A DNA stretch of 64,000 nucleotides, taken from NCBI RefSeq assembly GCF_039794105.1, contig NZ_JBDIWA010000004.1:89688-153687 (forward strand), written 5' to 3'. Position numbers and translations under genes: made by a program. The stretch is from Kuenenia sp039794105. GTDB lineage: Bacteria > Planctomycetota > Brocadiia > Brocadiales > Brocadiaceae. The notes under the pieces are model-generated. The model had not been told where the DNA came from, ran no database searches, and worked only from the letters and a program-made list of their open reading frames with translations. Shown here piece by piece: positions 34,380-43,247 of the stretch; position 1 is the first letter of the stretch; every line of letters begins with the position of its first letter.

Positions 34380-36113
34380 ATGAGTAAAAGGTGGTTCATT
34401 GCCCCGAATAATATCGAACTTCAAACGGAGATTGCAGGTAATCTTAGAATTTCAAACTTACTTGCACAGATACTCATTAACCGCGGCATTACAGATGTAG
34501 GCGCAGCGAAAAGCTTTCTTCAGCCTCAAATATCAACATTATCAGACCCTTCCAACCTTCCCGATATTGAAAAAGCCTCAATCAGAATTAATGAAGCCAT
34601 ACGCAACGGAGAGAAAATAGTCATCTATGGCGATTATGATGTTGACGGCTTAACCGCCACCGCCCTCATGTACCGTTGTTTGAAAATGTTTGATGCAAGG
34701 GTAAATTACTATATTCCTGAAAGGCTGGAAGAAGGGTATGGTTTAAATGCGGAGGCCATTACTAAGTTAAAAGCAGAGGGTACGGATCTTATTTTAACGG
34801 TTGATTGCGGCATTAGCGCATGCAGGGAGGCGGAGATTGCACGATCATATGGCATTGAACTTATTATTACCGACCATCATCAGCCTTCACAGGAAATCCC
34901 GGATGCATTTGCAATAATTAACCCAAAATTAAAGGCAACTGAAAAGACCTTCCGGGATTTTTCCGGGGTTGGCATTGCTTTCATGCTGGCATGGTCGATT
35001 GGCCAGCACTATTTTCCTCAAAAAAAGGTATCGACAGAGTTTAAGGATTTTCTTATAAGCGCTATGGGTTTGGTTGCGCTGGGGACTATTGCTGACGTGG
35101 TTCCGCTTGTGGGCGAAAACCGTATCCTGACAAAATATGGGCTTGGGGCATTGCAGCAAACAAAAATACCCGGACTGCAGGCGCTACTGGACGTGTCTTC
35201 ACTCACCAATATCAACCTAGACACTTCCCATGTAGGATACCGCTTAGGTCCACGTATAAACGCACCCGGCCGTGTCAGCGATGCAGGAGTCGTTGTTGAG
35301 ATGCTAACAACGGCTTGCAAAGAAAAGGCAAAAGAAATTGCACTTTTTCTGGAAGAGGAAAATAACCGGAGAAGGGCAATGCAGCTTGACATACTCTCCA
35401 CTGCCAGGCAGAAAATCGTAGATGAAATAAACCTCGATGAAACGCTGGCGATTGTATTGGCAGACCAGGAATGGCACCCGGGAATAGTCGGCATTATTGC
35501 TTCAAAAATTGCGGAAGAGTTTAATCGTCCTGCGGTAATGATTGCCGTTGCCGATGAGATTGGGCATGGTTCCGCCCGTTCCATACCATCATTTCATATG
35601 CTGGAGGCGTTAGAGTGTTGCAAAAATATGTTAATTTCCGTAGGGGGGCACGCCCAGGCGGCGGGATTAAAGATTCATCCTGATAATATCGGAGATTTCC
35701 GCACATTGCTGAATAGGATGATGGCGCAAAAACTCCTGAAAGAAGACCTTGTTCCTTTTCTGAATATTGACGCAGCGGTTAATCTCTCCATGTTAAACAG
35801 GGGATTATTAATGGAATTGCAACTTTTGTCTCCACATGGCGAAGGAAACCATATCCCCGTGTTTGCCGTAAAAGACCTGCAGATTGCCGGTAAACCGCGT
35901 CGCATAGGATCGAATGGACAACACCTCAGCTTTTACGTAAAACAAGGCAATGTATCAATGAAGGCTATCGGATTTGGCATGGGCGATGAAATTGATCGGC
36001 TGCTAAAGAATGGCAGCACATGTTCACTGGCGGTTGTTTTGAAGGAAAATAACTGGATGAATAACAGCAATATAGAACTTGAAGTGAAAGATATCAAGTT
36101 CGATGGTGAATAA
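34380..36113 (+). CDS. recJ: Single-stranded-DNA-specific exonuclease RecJ
   Basis: A 577-residue 5'-3' single-strand exonuclease of repair and recombination. DHH-superfamily motifs are YGDYDVDGLTATALMYR, VDCGISACREAEIA, TDHHQPSQEIPDA, and AMGLVALGTIADVVPLVGENR. DHHA1-type elements are GSARSIPSFHMLEAL and VGGHAQAAGLKIH. The length matches bacterial RecJ. Confidence 0.95.
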   Translation: MSKRWFIAPNNIELQTEIAGNLRISNLLAQILINRGITDVGAAKSFLQPQISTLSDPSNLPDIEKASIRINEAIRNGEKIVIYGDYDVDGLTATALMYRCLKMFDARVNYYIPERLEEGYGLNAEAITKLKAEGTDLILTVDCGISACREAEIARSYGIELIITDHHQPSQEIPDAFAIINPKLKATEKTFRDFSGVGIAFMLAWSIGQHYFPQKKVSTEFKDFLISAMGLVALGTIADVVPLVGENRILTKYGLGALQQTKIPGLQALLDVSSLTNINLDTSHVGYRLGPRINAPGRVSDAGVVVEMLTTACKEKAKEIALFLEEENNRRRAMQLDILSTARQKIVDEINLDETLAIVLADQEWHPGIVGIIASKIAEEFNRPAVMIAVADEIGHGSARSIPSFHMLEALECCKNMLISVGGHAQAAGLKIHPDNIGDFRTLLNRMMAQKLLKEDLVPFLNIDAAVNLSMLNRGLLMELQLLSPHGEGNHIPVFAVKDLQIAGKPRRIGSNGQHLSFYVKQGNVSMKAIGFGMGDEIDRLLKNGSTCSLAVVLKENNWMNNSNIELEVKDIKFDGE

Positions 36114-36397
36114 GTAGTAACAGTGTAGATTTTTGAAAAAGTATGTTCTTTGCAAAAAACAAGTCAGTAATTTACGATCATTTGTCTTGACTGAAATAAA
36201 TAATTTTGCTATGAATTTTAAACGTATATCATGTAAAAAGTTTAATGCAAAAACAGATTGCCATACGCCTTTGTGATTATTTTATGTCGTACGATTTTGG
36301 CGGAGAATACATTTTCCTGCCTTTTTTAAACAAAATGAACCAATTATTCTTTGTGGGAAATTATTTGATAGAAAATTTAAGGAGAGGGTAGAGATTC

Positions 36398-36745
36398 GTG
36401 ACAGAGCTTATCAGCAGGCTTGAAATAAAAAAAGTTCATCAAATTATTCAAAGAGTAGATATCTTTTGTTCTGCGCTTCTGCTTCAGGCATGGAGACGCA
36501 TTTATTATATATTCAATAAACAGGAAGTTCGTGTATCAATTAAAGAGCGGGCAGGCAATTGCTTGCGGTGCGGCCGTTGTTGCCAGGCGTCGATCCGGTG
36601 CAAAAATCTTTGCTACGACGAAAAAGGGCTTTCCCAGTGTAAGGTATATGATCAAAGACCGCATTTATGTTCCCTGTATCCGTACAATAAAAACGATTTC
36701 TTTTTCCACATCAGGGAAACGTGCGGTTACCATTACGATAGATGA
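36398..36745 (+). CDS. YkgJ-type cysteine cluster protein
   Basis: A 115-residue protein with the CxxCxxCC zinc/iron motif NCLRCGRCCQASIRC and further CKNLCYDEKGLSQC and RPHLCSLYPYN, the YkgJ-like pattern seen in small metal-binding proteins. An N-terminal helix with FCSALLLQAWRRIYYIF may be membrane-associated. The start is GTG at 36398 with AAGGAGAGGG about ten bases upstream. Function unknown. Confidence 0.75.
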   Translation: MTELISRLEIKKVHQIIQRVDIFCSALLLQAWRRIYYIFNKQEVRVSIKERAGNCLRCGRCCQASIRCKNLCYDEKGLSQCKVYDQRPHLCSLYPYNKNDFFFHIRETCGYHYDR

Positions 36746-36792
36746 AGTGTAAAACGCTTCATCTATGCCGTAAGATTTTTTCTTGCCTTACG
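36738..36792 (+). terminator. Tandem hairpins before gcvT
   Basis: A 10-bp stem, ATAGATGAAG (36738-36747) with its complement at 36757-36766, spans the stop of the YkgJ-type gene. It is closely followed by CGTAAG (36769-36774) paired with CTTACG (36787-36792) around a T-run. Possible terminator or attenuator. It does not resemble a glycine riboswitch by eye. Confidence 0.45.
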
Positions 36793-36859
36793 ATGGAATT
36801 AACGCACAGGTATCTGTCTGAATTGTGGCGAGATTTGCGCACTTAAGGGGTATTTTGTG

Positions 36860-37957
36860 ATGAAAAAAACGCCGCTGTATGAATCACACCTTAAATACCA
36901 TGCAAAGATGGTATCTTTCCATAACTACCTGATGCCTATACAATATGACAGTATTATAAATGAACACCTCCTTGTTCGAAAAAATGCCGGCATTTTCGAT
37001 ATATCCCATATGGGAAAATTTGAGATTTCCGGTGAAGACGCCCTTTCCTTTGTACAGCAGGTGATTACGAATGACGCAGCGCCATTATCAGAAAAACAGG
37101 CTCTCTATTCACCTCTGTGCAATGAAAAAGGAGGCATTATTGACGATATTCTGGTTTATAAAATGAACCTGAATAAGTTTCTCTTTATCGTAAACTGTGC
37201 AAACACAGAAAAGGACATGGCGTGGTTAACGGAACAGGCAAAACCCTACCGGTCACTGAAATTAAAAAACGTTACTGATGAAATGTCCATTATCGCATTA
37301 CAAGGTCCGTCTTCCCTGCAAATGCTCAAAAATACCCTGGAGACTGACTTTAAATATCTCAAAAGGTTTTGTTTTGATGATTTTTTAATGGATGATTTAT
37401 CCATGATTATTTCAAGAACGGGATATACCGGCGAGGATGGCGTGGAAATACTGGTTGATGCAACTTACGCCCTCAGACTCTGGGATCTTTTTTTGAAAAA
37501 AAACGAGGCGAAGGGTCTGAGGCCTGTTGGGCTTGGAGCGAGGGATACTCTACGCCTTGAGGCATGTTTCCTGCTTTACGGAAACGATATGGACGAAACG
37601 GTAACTCCCCTTGAGACCCTTATTGACTGGACGGTGAAGTTTGACAAAGATTCTTTTATAGGAAAAGAGTCTCTGCTGGAACAGAAGGCGGGGGGCGTCA
37701 AACATAAAATAATTGGATTCGAGATGTCGGACCAGGGTATACCGCGTCACGATTATCCTGTTCTGAAAAAGGGAGAGAAGATAGGAAAAGTTACCAGCGG
37801 AACATTTAACCCAACGACGAGAAAAGGCATTGGCCTTGCCAGAATCACCGATCAGCATGCAATGGCCGGGGAAGAGATACAAATACAAATCCGGGATAAT
37901 TATCACGAAGCACGAATTGTAAAAACCCCGTTTTATAAGAGGGAGTTAAAAAAATGA
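36860..37957 (+). CDS. gcvT: Aminomethyltransferase (glycine cleavage T protein)
   Basis: A 365-residue folate-binding T protein, which transfers the methylene group from the aminomethyl-lipoyl H protein to tetrahydrofolate and releases ammonia. Motifs are TPLYESHLKYHAKMVSFHNYLMP, GIFDISHMGKFEI, and RTGYTGEDGVEILV. GVT C-terminal elements are YPVLKKGEKIGKVTSGTFNPT. ATG at 36860 is preferred; a GTG lies one codon earlier. It overlaps gcvH by four bases. Confidence 0.94.
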   Translation: MKKTPLYESHLKYHAKMVSFHNYLMPIQYDSIINEHLLVRKNAGIFDISHMGKFEISGEDALSFVQQVITNDAAPLSEKQALYSPLCNEKGGIIDDILVYKMNLNKFLFIVNCANTEKDMAWLTEQAKPYRSLKLKNVTDEMSIIALQGPSSLQMLKNTLETDFKYLKRFCFDDFLMDDLSMIISRTGYTGEDGVEILVDATYALRLWDLFLKKNEAKGLRPVGLGARDTLRLEACFLLYGNDMDETVTPLETLIDWTVKFDKDSFIGKESLLEQKAGGVKHKIIGFEMSDQGIPRHDYPVLKKGEKIGKVTSGTFNPTTRKGIGLARITDQHAMAGEEIQIQIRDNYHEARIVKTPFYKRELKK

Positions 37958-38343
37958 ATATACCTGATGAACTTCAGTATACAAAAACACACGAATGGGT
38001 AAAAAAAATACAAGGGAATGAAGTATCCATTGGCATTACTGACCATGCCCAGCATCAATTGCAGGACATCGTGTATGTTGAATTGCCGTCAATAGGAAGA
38101 GAACTGAAGATGGGCGCTCCCTGTGCAGTCGTTGAGTCAGTAAAAGCTGCATATGACATTTATGCGCCTCTCTCCGGCAAGGTGACAAAAATTAATCAGG
38201 AACTCAGGGAAAGTCCGCAATTAATAAATGAAGACCCTTACGGTAAGGGATGGTTTTTACATATTGAAATATCCAATCCGAACGAACTTGCAGATCTTTT
38301 AAGTCCGGGCCAATACCGGGCTGCCAATGAATCCGAACAGTAA
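37954..38343 (+). CDS. gcvH: Glycine cleavage system H protein
   Basis: A 129-residue lipoyl carrier shuttling the aminomethyl group between P, T and L proteins. Motifs are the N-terminal YTKTHEWVKK and the lipoylation region CAVVESVKAAYDIYAPLSG with the modified Lys. It starts within the gcvT stop (ATGA). gcvPA/gcvPB are not in the window. Confidence 0.95.
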   Translation: MNIPDELQYTKTHEWVKKIQGNEVSIGITDHAQHQLQDIVYVELPSIGRELKMGAPCAVVESVKAAYDIYAPLSGKVTKINQELRESPQLINEDPYGKGWFLHIEISNPNELADLLSPGQYRAANESEQ

Positions 38344-38720
38344 AATATCACCATAAACCCTTTCCCATAAGGAGAACCTGAGTGGTTGAAAATACCGCTC
38401 CTGCAAGACAAAAGCGCCGCCTCGCATTTCTTTTCCGGTTCATTTGGGTTGGGAGTAGCAAGCTGCACGTTATTGACAGGGAACTTCTCAATAAGTGGAG
38501 GTTTTTATAATAATTTCTACGCTCCACAGTCCACAGTCCACAATCTGCAATCTGCAATTTGCCGACTGTAGATTGCCGATTGCAGACTGTACCGTATTCC
38601 CCTTTAGTAAGGGAGCAAGGGGGGTGTTTACCTTATATACAGGAAGTATCGTGAAAGTTTTACGATAGTGATATGCTTTTTATCCGTTAGAATGGCAAGG
38701 AATTTTTAGGGAGGGACGTC
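38344..38720. repeat. Repeat-rich intergenic region with module C, copy 1
   Basis: The module C mosaic at 38527-38590 reads CAATCTGCAATTTGCCGACT followed by GTAGATTGCCGATTGCAGACTG, and recurs at 44657, 50882 and 54250. A CCCCTTTAGTAAGGG-type element follows at 38599-38625. A 61-residue open frame (38386-38571) is made mostly of repeat and is not a gene. GGGAGG precedes the next ATG. Confidence 0.6.
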
Positions 38721-39251
38721 ATGAATTTTTTACTTGAAATTGCTGCACGTGATTTTGACTTAACCGAAGCAAACAAGGCGGATATTCACAAGTATGCGGA
38801 AAAGTTAGATGCCGCCTATGACCGGATTATACGTTGCCGGGTAGTGGTGGAAGCCCTTCGTCACCGTGAACACAAAGGGCTTTTTTATAATGTGAAGGTT
38901 GTTGTTACCCTCCCCGGAACGGAACTTGTGATAAAACGCAAACCAAACGAAGACTTTCACCTGGCGGTAAAAGATTCCTTTAACGCAATGCGCCGGAAGC
39001 TGGAAGACTTTGTTGTTCAGCGGCGCGGAAAGGTAAAACACCACGAAGAAACGCCCATTGCCCACATCAGCAATTTATTTCCTGAAGAGGGATATGGTTT
39101 TATTACTTCTTCCGATGGACGGGAGATTTATTTTCACAAAAATAGCGTCTTAAACCATGATTTCGCCCGTTTGGAAAAGGGAATGGAAGTGCGATTTTCT
39201 GAAGAATTAGGAGAAAAAGGCCCGCAGGCGAGTTCTTTGACGGTAATGTAA
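38721..39251 (+). CDS. Ribosome hibernation factor (HPF/RaiA) fused to cold-shock domain
   Basis: A 176-residue protein. Residues about 1-100 match the HPF/RaiA fold: DFDLTEANKADIHKYAEKLDAAYDRI, CRVVVEALRHREHKG, and DFHLAVKDSFNAMRRKLEDF. Residues about 112-176 form a cold-shock domain: IAHISNLFPEEGYGFITSSDGREIYFHKNSV. In ordinary HPF the ribosome-binding domain stands alone or is followed by a dimerisation domain. Here an RNA-binding CSD is attached, a combination known in some bacteria. Probably binds the ribosome decoding site under stress. Confidence 0.88.
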   Translation: MNFLLEIAARDFDLTEANKADIHKYAEKLDAAYDRIIRCRVVVEALRHREHKGLFYNVKVVVTLPGTELVIKRKPNEDFHLAVKDSFNAMRRKLEDFVVQRRGKVKHHEETPIAHISNLFPEEGYGFITSSDGREIYFHKNSVLNHDFARLEKGMEVRFSEELGEKGPQASSLTVM

Positions 39252-39650
39252 TGACCGATTATGTACATTGTATAGGAAATTCAATGTTTTTAGTTAAGTA
39301 ATGAACAAATCCATCCATCCTCTCCCCTAGAGTGGAGTTTGACGTAGAGACGCACGGCCGTGCGTCTCTACAGGAGGGGATTGAGGGGTGGGTAAAAATG
39401 AATGCCGTTGGGTTTTTGCCTTTTAAAAACACAGCCTAATTTAAAATGCGAAACTATAGTCAAACAAATAAGATTTTCGAAAGATGAACAATAAAATTCG
39501 TAACTATTCAGCGTAATCTATTAAACTACCGAAGCATAATGCGTTCCCAGGCTCCTCAGACTGGGTCAGATAGACAATTTTATCCTTTTTCGGGAAGAAA
39601 TGAGGGACACTTCCCTGATTTAAGATTATGCCTCGGCCGCATTAATAGGG
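39252..39650. repeat. Repeat-rich intergenic region with palindromic module D, copy 1
   Basis: A perfect 28-bp palindrome at 39344-39371 (half-site GTAGAGACGCACGG) is followed by a block at about 39390-39444 starting GGGTAAAAATGAATGCCGTT. The same palindrome and block occur at 49475-49593. No gene is seen here. Confidence 0.7.
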
Positions 39651-39960
39651 GGGGCGTGTCACTATATTATATCTGAACGGGTAAAAAATCTTCATCAAAA
39701 AAACTGGATTCAGGCTGTGGTGGCGCTTTTATGTTTAATTCCATTGGAAAAAAATATAAAAACTACGCGAAAGAATTGGTCTTGCAGAGGTTTTTCCCGG
39801 CGAAAAATCCACCACCGTTCCACAAAGGAGATAAGGTGGTATCATTTTCATGAAACGCGTGTGCAGGTTGCTATAAAAAGGGCTGTACTGGATGCAAAAA
39901 TTTGTAAAAGTGTTGCAACCCATACGTTTAGCCGTAGCTTTGCAACACATCTAATGAAAA
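39651..39960 (+). pseudogene. Decayed integron-integrase-like tyrosine recombinase (intI-like remnant)
   Basis: Matches to the C-terminal half of IntI/Xer-type integrases appear in successive frames. GRVTILYL lies near 39651, then SERVKNLHQKNW near 39672-39710, then FMFNSIGKKYKNYAKELVLQ and RFFPAKN from about 39730. In another frame comes STKEIRWYHFHETRVQVAIK, then KRAVLDAKICKS and THTFSRSFATHLMKK. The pattern matches the integron-integrase stretch E-x-Y-PNA-x2-EW-x-WQ, through RRHHLHE-x2-LQ and up to HTFRHSFATHL. The HTFR box is altered to HTFS and the nucleophile Tyr region is missing. At least two frameshifts are seen. It lies next to tRNA-Asn. Confidence 0.8.
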
Positions 39961-39991
39961 AGGCAGAACCTCAGGAATTGAAGTTCTGCCT
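39956..39991 (-). terminator. Intrinsic terminator after tRNA-Asn/accD
   Basis: Minus-strand hairpin with arms AGGCAGAAC (39991-39983) and GTTCTGCCT (39969-39961), followed by TTTTTC. It stops transcription coming through accD and the tRNA. Confidence 0.8.
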
Positions 39992-40002
39992 CTAATTAAG
40001 AT

Positions 40003-40077
40003 TGGCTCCTCGGGTAGGATTCGAACCTACAACCTAGTGGTTAACAGCCACCCACTCTACCATTGAGCTACCGAGGA
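40003..40077 (-). tRNA. tRNA-Asn (anticodon GTT)
   Basis: A full cloverleaf on the minus strand. The acceptor stem is TCCTCGG (40077-40071) with CCGAGGA (40013-40007), discriminator G, and an encoded CCA (40005-40003). The anticodon loop is CTGTTAA with GTT, and the T-loop is GGTTCGAATCC. It lies just after accD, with the intI-like remnant beyond its 3' end. Confidence 0.95.
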
Positions 40078-40086
40078 AGATTTTTA

Positions 40087-40905
40087 TTAATTAACATGCA
40101 AATATTGAATCAGCCTGGAAATTTCATGCTTCATGTTTTTGCGATGTACAATCATATCAAGAAAACCATGCTCAAGCAAAAACTCCGCCCGTTGAAAATT
40201 GCCCGGAAGTGTTCGTTTTATTGTTTCCTGAATAACTCTGGGGCCGGCAAAGCCAATCAGCGCCTTTGGCTCAGCAATCGTAATATCTGCCAATGAAGCA
40301 AAACTTGCCATTACGCCACCTAGTGAAGGGTCCGTTAATACCGATATGTATAACCCTCCCGCCTTTTGAAATCTTGCTATAGCGGCGCTGGTTTTTGCCA
40401 TTTGCATAAGAGAAAAAATACCCTCCTGCATGCGAGCTCCTCCGCCTGAACCAGAAATAATCACCAAAGGGGATTTTTGCTCCATAGCCTTTTCTGTTAT
40501 GCGGGCAATCTTCTCACCCACCACAGAACCCATACTCCCCATAATGAAGCCGGGATCGGTAATCCCTATCATTATGTCAGTGCCATTCACCTTCCCTTTT
40601 CCAACTATGGCGGCCTCTTTCAGCCCGGATTTAAGTTGGTCGGCAGCAACCCTTTCCGGGTATGACATGCGGTCAAAGAAATTCAAAGGATTGGTGGGCT
40701 TCATATCAGGCCAATATTCTTCGAAACTGTCTTCATCAAGCAGCAATTTTAATCTGTCCCTGCTAAAAATGCGAAAATGGTAATCACACTCGGGACAAAC
40801 CAAGAAACTTTCTTCAACGGTTTTTCTATATACCAAATTTTTGCACCAGTCGCAGCTTATCCACAAGCCGTTTGGCATATCTTTCTTTTTTCTAAAGAAC
40901 ACCAT
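40087..40905 (-). CDS. accD: Acetyl-CoA carboxylase carboxyltransferase subunit beta
   Basis: A 272-residue carboxyltransferase beta chain, forming malonyl-CoA for fatty acid (and ladderane) synthesis. The zinc ribbon is C18-x2-C21-x15-C37-x2-C40. Crotonase-fold motifs are SGSGGGARMQEGIFSLMQMAKTSAA, TDPSLGGVMASFA and EPKALIGFAGPRVIQETI. Ends just before tRNA-Asn. Confidence 0.96.
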   Translation of the reverse strand: MVFFRKKKDMPNGLWISCDWCKNLVYRKTVEESFLVCPECDYHFRIFSRDRLKLLLDEDSFEEYWPDMKPTNPLNFFDRMSYPERVAADQLKSGLKEAAIVGKGKVNGTDIMIGITDPGFIMGSMGSVVGEKIARITEKAMEQKSPLVIISGSGGGARMQEGIFSLMQMAKTSAAIARFQKAGGLYISVLTDPSLGGVMASFASLADITIAEPKALIGFAGPRVIQETIKRTLPGNFQRAEFLLEHGFLDMIVHRKNMKHEISRLIQYLHVN

Positions 40906-41139
40906 TGAATTGCCATGCCCCCATTAAATTAACAAAAGGGATATTCGCTCCATTATTAGTAAATATTGTTTTTGACCACTTAGGCAAAGTTTCCCGTGCA
41001 AAATATCCCACATATACTATGGTGAAATACAGAAAACTATCAACAAAACATGAGATAGTTTAAAACCTTTTAACCAAAAAACAAGCTATTTTTATATATT
41101 TTCAGTAAACAACTTCTTCGGACAATAAAAAGGAATTTA

Positions 41140-41835
41140 TCAGTTAACAAGATTAACAGCCTCTTTTTCCATGGTTTGTTCGGCAATTTGTTTCAAGGAT
41201 TTGATTGCACTGCCAGGGTCACTCGTTTTAAAAATAGCAGAAGCGGCTACGATTACATTTGCCCCTTGTTTTACTACCTGGGAAATATTGTCAGGTGTAA
41301 TTCCCCCATCTACCTGAATATCCATTTTATCCGGCCCTTTATCGCGGAGCCTTGCGATCTTAGACAAGGCAATTGGAATAAATTTCTGGCCAGCAAAACC
41401 TGGATTTACCGACATGACGAGTGCCATATCTACCTGATCCAGAAAATTTTCCACCATTTCTACCGGCGTATCCGGATTTAACGATATACCAACTTTCATC
41501 CCCGTACTTCGGATCAGAGAAATAATCTCTTTGGGGTTTTCTACCGTCTCAATATGAAATGTAATTATTCCATTGCCTTCCGCCGCCCCGGCAAATGCTT
41601 CCACATAACGTTCCGGATGTTCGATCATCAAATGTATATCTAGTGGTACATCTGTTATCTGCTTTATCCCCGCAACAATAAAAGGCCCTATGGTAATATT
41701 GGGGACAAAATGGCCGTCCATAACATCAATATGAATGAGATCGATTCCCGCCGCTTCAATGCGTTTGATATCTTCTTCAAAGCGCATGGGATTCGCCGCC
41801 AATATTGAAGCGGAGATTTTAATCTTGTTTCTCAT
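41140..41835 (-). CDS. rpe: Ribulose-phosphate 3-epimerase
   Basis: A 231-residue TIM-barrel enzyme interconverting ribulose 5-phosphate and xylulose 5-phosphate. Motifs are KISASILAANPMRF, DLIHIDVMDGHFVPNITIGP, DIHLMIEHPERYV, MSVNPGFAGQKFIP and DIQVDGGITPDNI. It lies downstream of pgk on the same strand. Confidence 0.95.
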   Translation of the reverse strand: MRNKIKISASILAANPMRFEEDIKRIEAAGIDLIHIDVMDGHFVPNITIGPFIVAGIKQITDVPLDIHLMIEHPERYVEAFAGAAEGNGIITFHIETVENPKEIISLIRSTGMKVGISLNPDTPVEMVENFLDQVDMALVMSVNPGFAGQKFIPIALSKIARLRDKGPDKMDIQVDGGITPDNISQVVKQGANVIVAASAIFKTSDPGSAIKSLKQIAEQTMEKEAVNLVN

Positions 41836-41896
41836 TCTTTGTATTTCCTTTGTTTAGAATTTATCAATTAGAGAAGTTACGGAAGATGTCCGTATA

Positions 41897-43093
41897 TTAC
41901 GTTTTTTTGTCCGTAAGCGATGCTATCCCGGGGAGATCTCCGCCTTCCAATAATTTTAAAAAAGCCCCGCCGCCGGTTGAAATAAATGATACCTCGTGCG
42001 TTTTCCCTGCTTTGTGAAACGCCATGTCGGTATCACCACCGCCCACTATGGTGGATGCGTGAGAACTTGTTACGATCTCTACCATGGCGTATGTTCCTCT
42101 GCTGAATGCATCAATTTCAAACGCCCCCATAGGGCCGTTCCATAAAATTGTTTTTGCGTCCTGCAATACCTCGGAAAAAAGTTTTGTCGTTGCCGGGCCT
42201 ATATCAAGGGCAATCCATCTTTCTGGTATTTCCTGAAACGGCACTACCTTTGTTTCCGCCGTTTTGTCAAATTTTTCCGCCACAACGAAATCTACCGGTA
42301 AATATAATTTTGTGCCATTTTTCTTTGTATAGGCCATTAGATTATTTACCGTCTCAATCATACTGTCTTCAACCAGCGATTTCCCAACCGGTATTCCCTG
42401 TGCTTTAAGAAAGGTAAATGCCATTGCCCCGCCGATGATGATTTTATCCATCTTTTTGGCAAGATTTTCAATGATCTTTATTTTGTCAGAGACCTTAGAG
42501 CCTCCCAAAATGGCAATAACAGGGCGCATAGGATCGTTGACGGATTTTTCAAAATAGTCCAACTCTTTCTTGATCAAAAACCCGGCTGCCGCGGGCACAT
42601 ACTGGACTATCCCGACCATCGAGGCATGATTTCTGTGGCAGTTTCCGAATGCATCCTGTACGAACAAATCACACAAACCCGCAAGCTCTTTTGCAAACCC
42701 GGCATCGTTTTTTTGCTCGCCGGGATGAAACCTTAAATTTTCCAACAGGAGCACGTCTCCGTAATTCATCGCCTCTACCTGTTTTTTTATCTCTTCGCCA
42801 ATACAGTCCTCCGCAAGCGTGACCTTGACTTTTTCCGTCAGAAAACGTTGCAGACGCCTTGCTACAGGTTTTAAACTGTATTTCGGATTTGCGCTGCCTC
42901 CGGGTCTTCCCAAATGAGACGCAATTATTACCTTTGCTTCCTCATCCAGCAAATAGTTGATGGTTGGCAATGTTGCGCGAATCCTGGTATCATCGGTTAT
43001 ATTTCCATCTTCGTCTAATGGTACATTGTAATCCGTACGTACCATAACCTTCTTTTTTCTAACCGCCAGGTCTTTTATAAATAGTTTTTCCAT
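41897..43093 (-). CDS. pgk: Phosphoglycerate kinase
   Basis: A 398-residue glycolytic/gluconeogenic kinase. Motifs are KKVMVRTDYNVPLDEDGNI, IASHLGRPGG, LLLENLRFHPGE, ILGGSKVSDKIKII, WNGPMGAFEIDAF and the C-terminal GGGDTDMAFHKAG with FISTGGGAFLKLLEG. The start is the ATG at 43093. It follows gap and precedes rpe. Confidence 0.97.
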   Translation of the reverse strand: MEKLFIKDLAVRKKKVMVRTDYNVPLDEDGNITDDTRIRATLPTINYLLDEEAKVIIASHLGRPGGSANPKYSLKPVARRLQRFLTEKVKVTLAEDCIGEEIKKQVEAMNYGDVLLLENLRFHPGEQKNDAGFAKELAGLCDLFVQDAFGNCHRNHASMVGIVQYVPAAAGFLIKKELDYFEKSVNDPMRPVIAILGGSKVSDKIKIIENLAKKMDKIIIGGAMAFTFLKAQGIPVGKSLVEDSMIETVNNLMAYTKKNGTKLYLPVDFVVAEKFDKTAETKVVPFQEIPERWIALDIGPATTKLFSEVLQDAKTILWNGPMGAFEIDAFSRGTYAMVEIVTSSHASTIVGGGDTDMAFHKAGKTHEVSFISTGGGAFLKLLEGGDLPGIASLTDKKT

Positions 43094-43247
43094 TTAAATG
43101 TAATTATGTTTTAAAAAGAGGTTTATTAGAAATAATGCAGGAGAAAAACCGTTTTGGATTGCAGGAAATTTATTGGAGAAAGCGCTAAATATTCGTTAAT
43201 TTGCAGAGAATAAGCATTTTTCATTACACAAGAAAGCAGATGTTTTT

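Noticed and set aside
36746..36859. Possible glycine riboswitch before gcvT
   Set aside because: The leader has hairpins but not the conserved glycine-aptamer core sequences; only 114 bases long.
38386..38571. 61-residue frame after gcvH
   Set aside because: Its C-terminal third is translated from repeat module C; no domain is seen.
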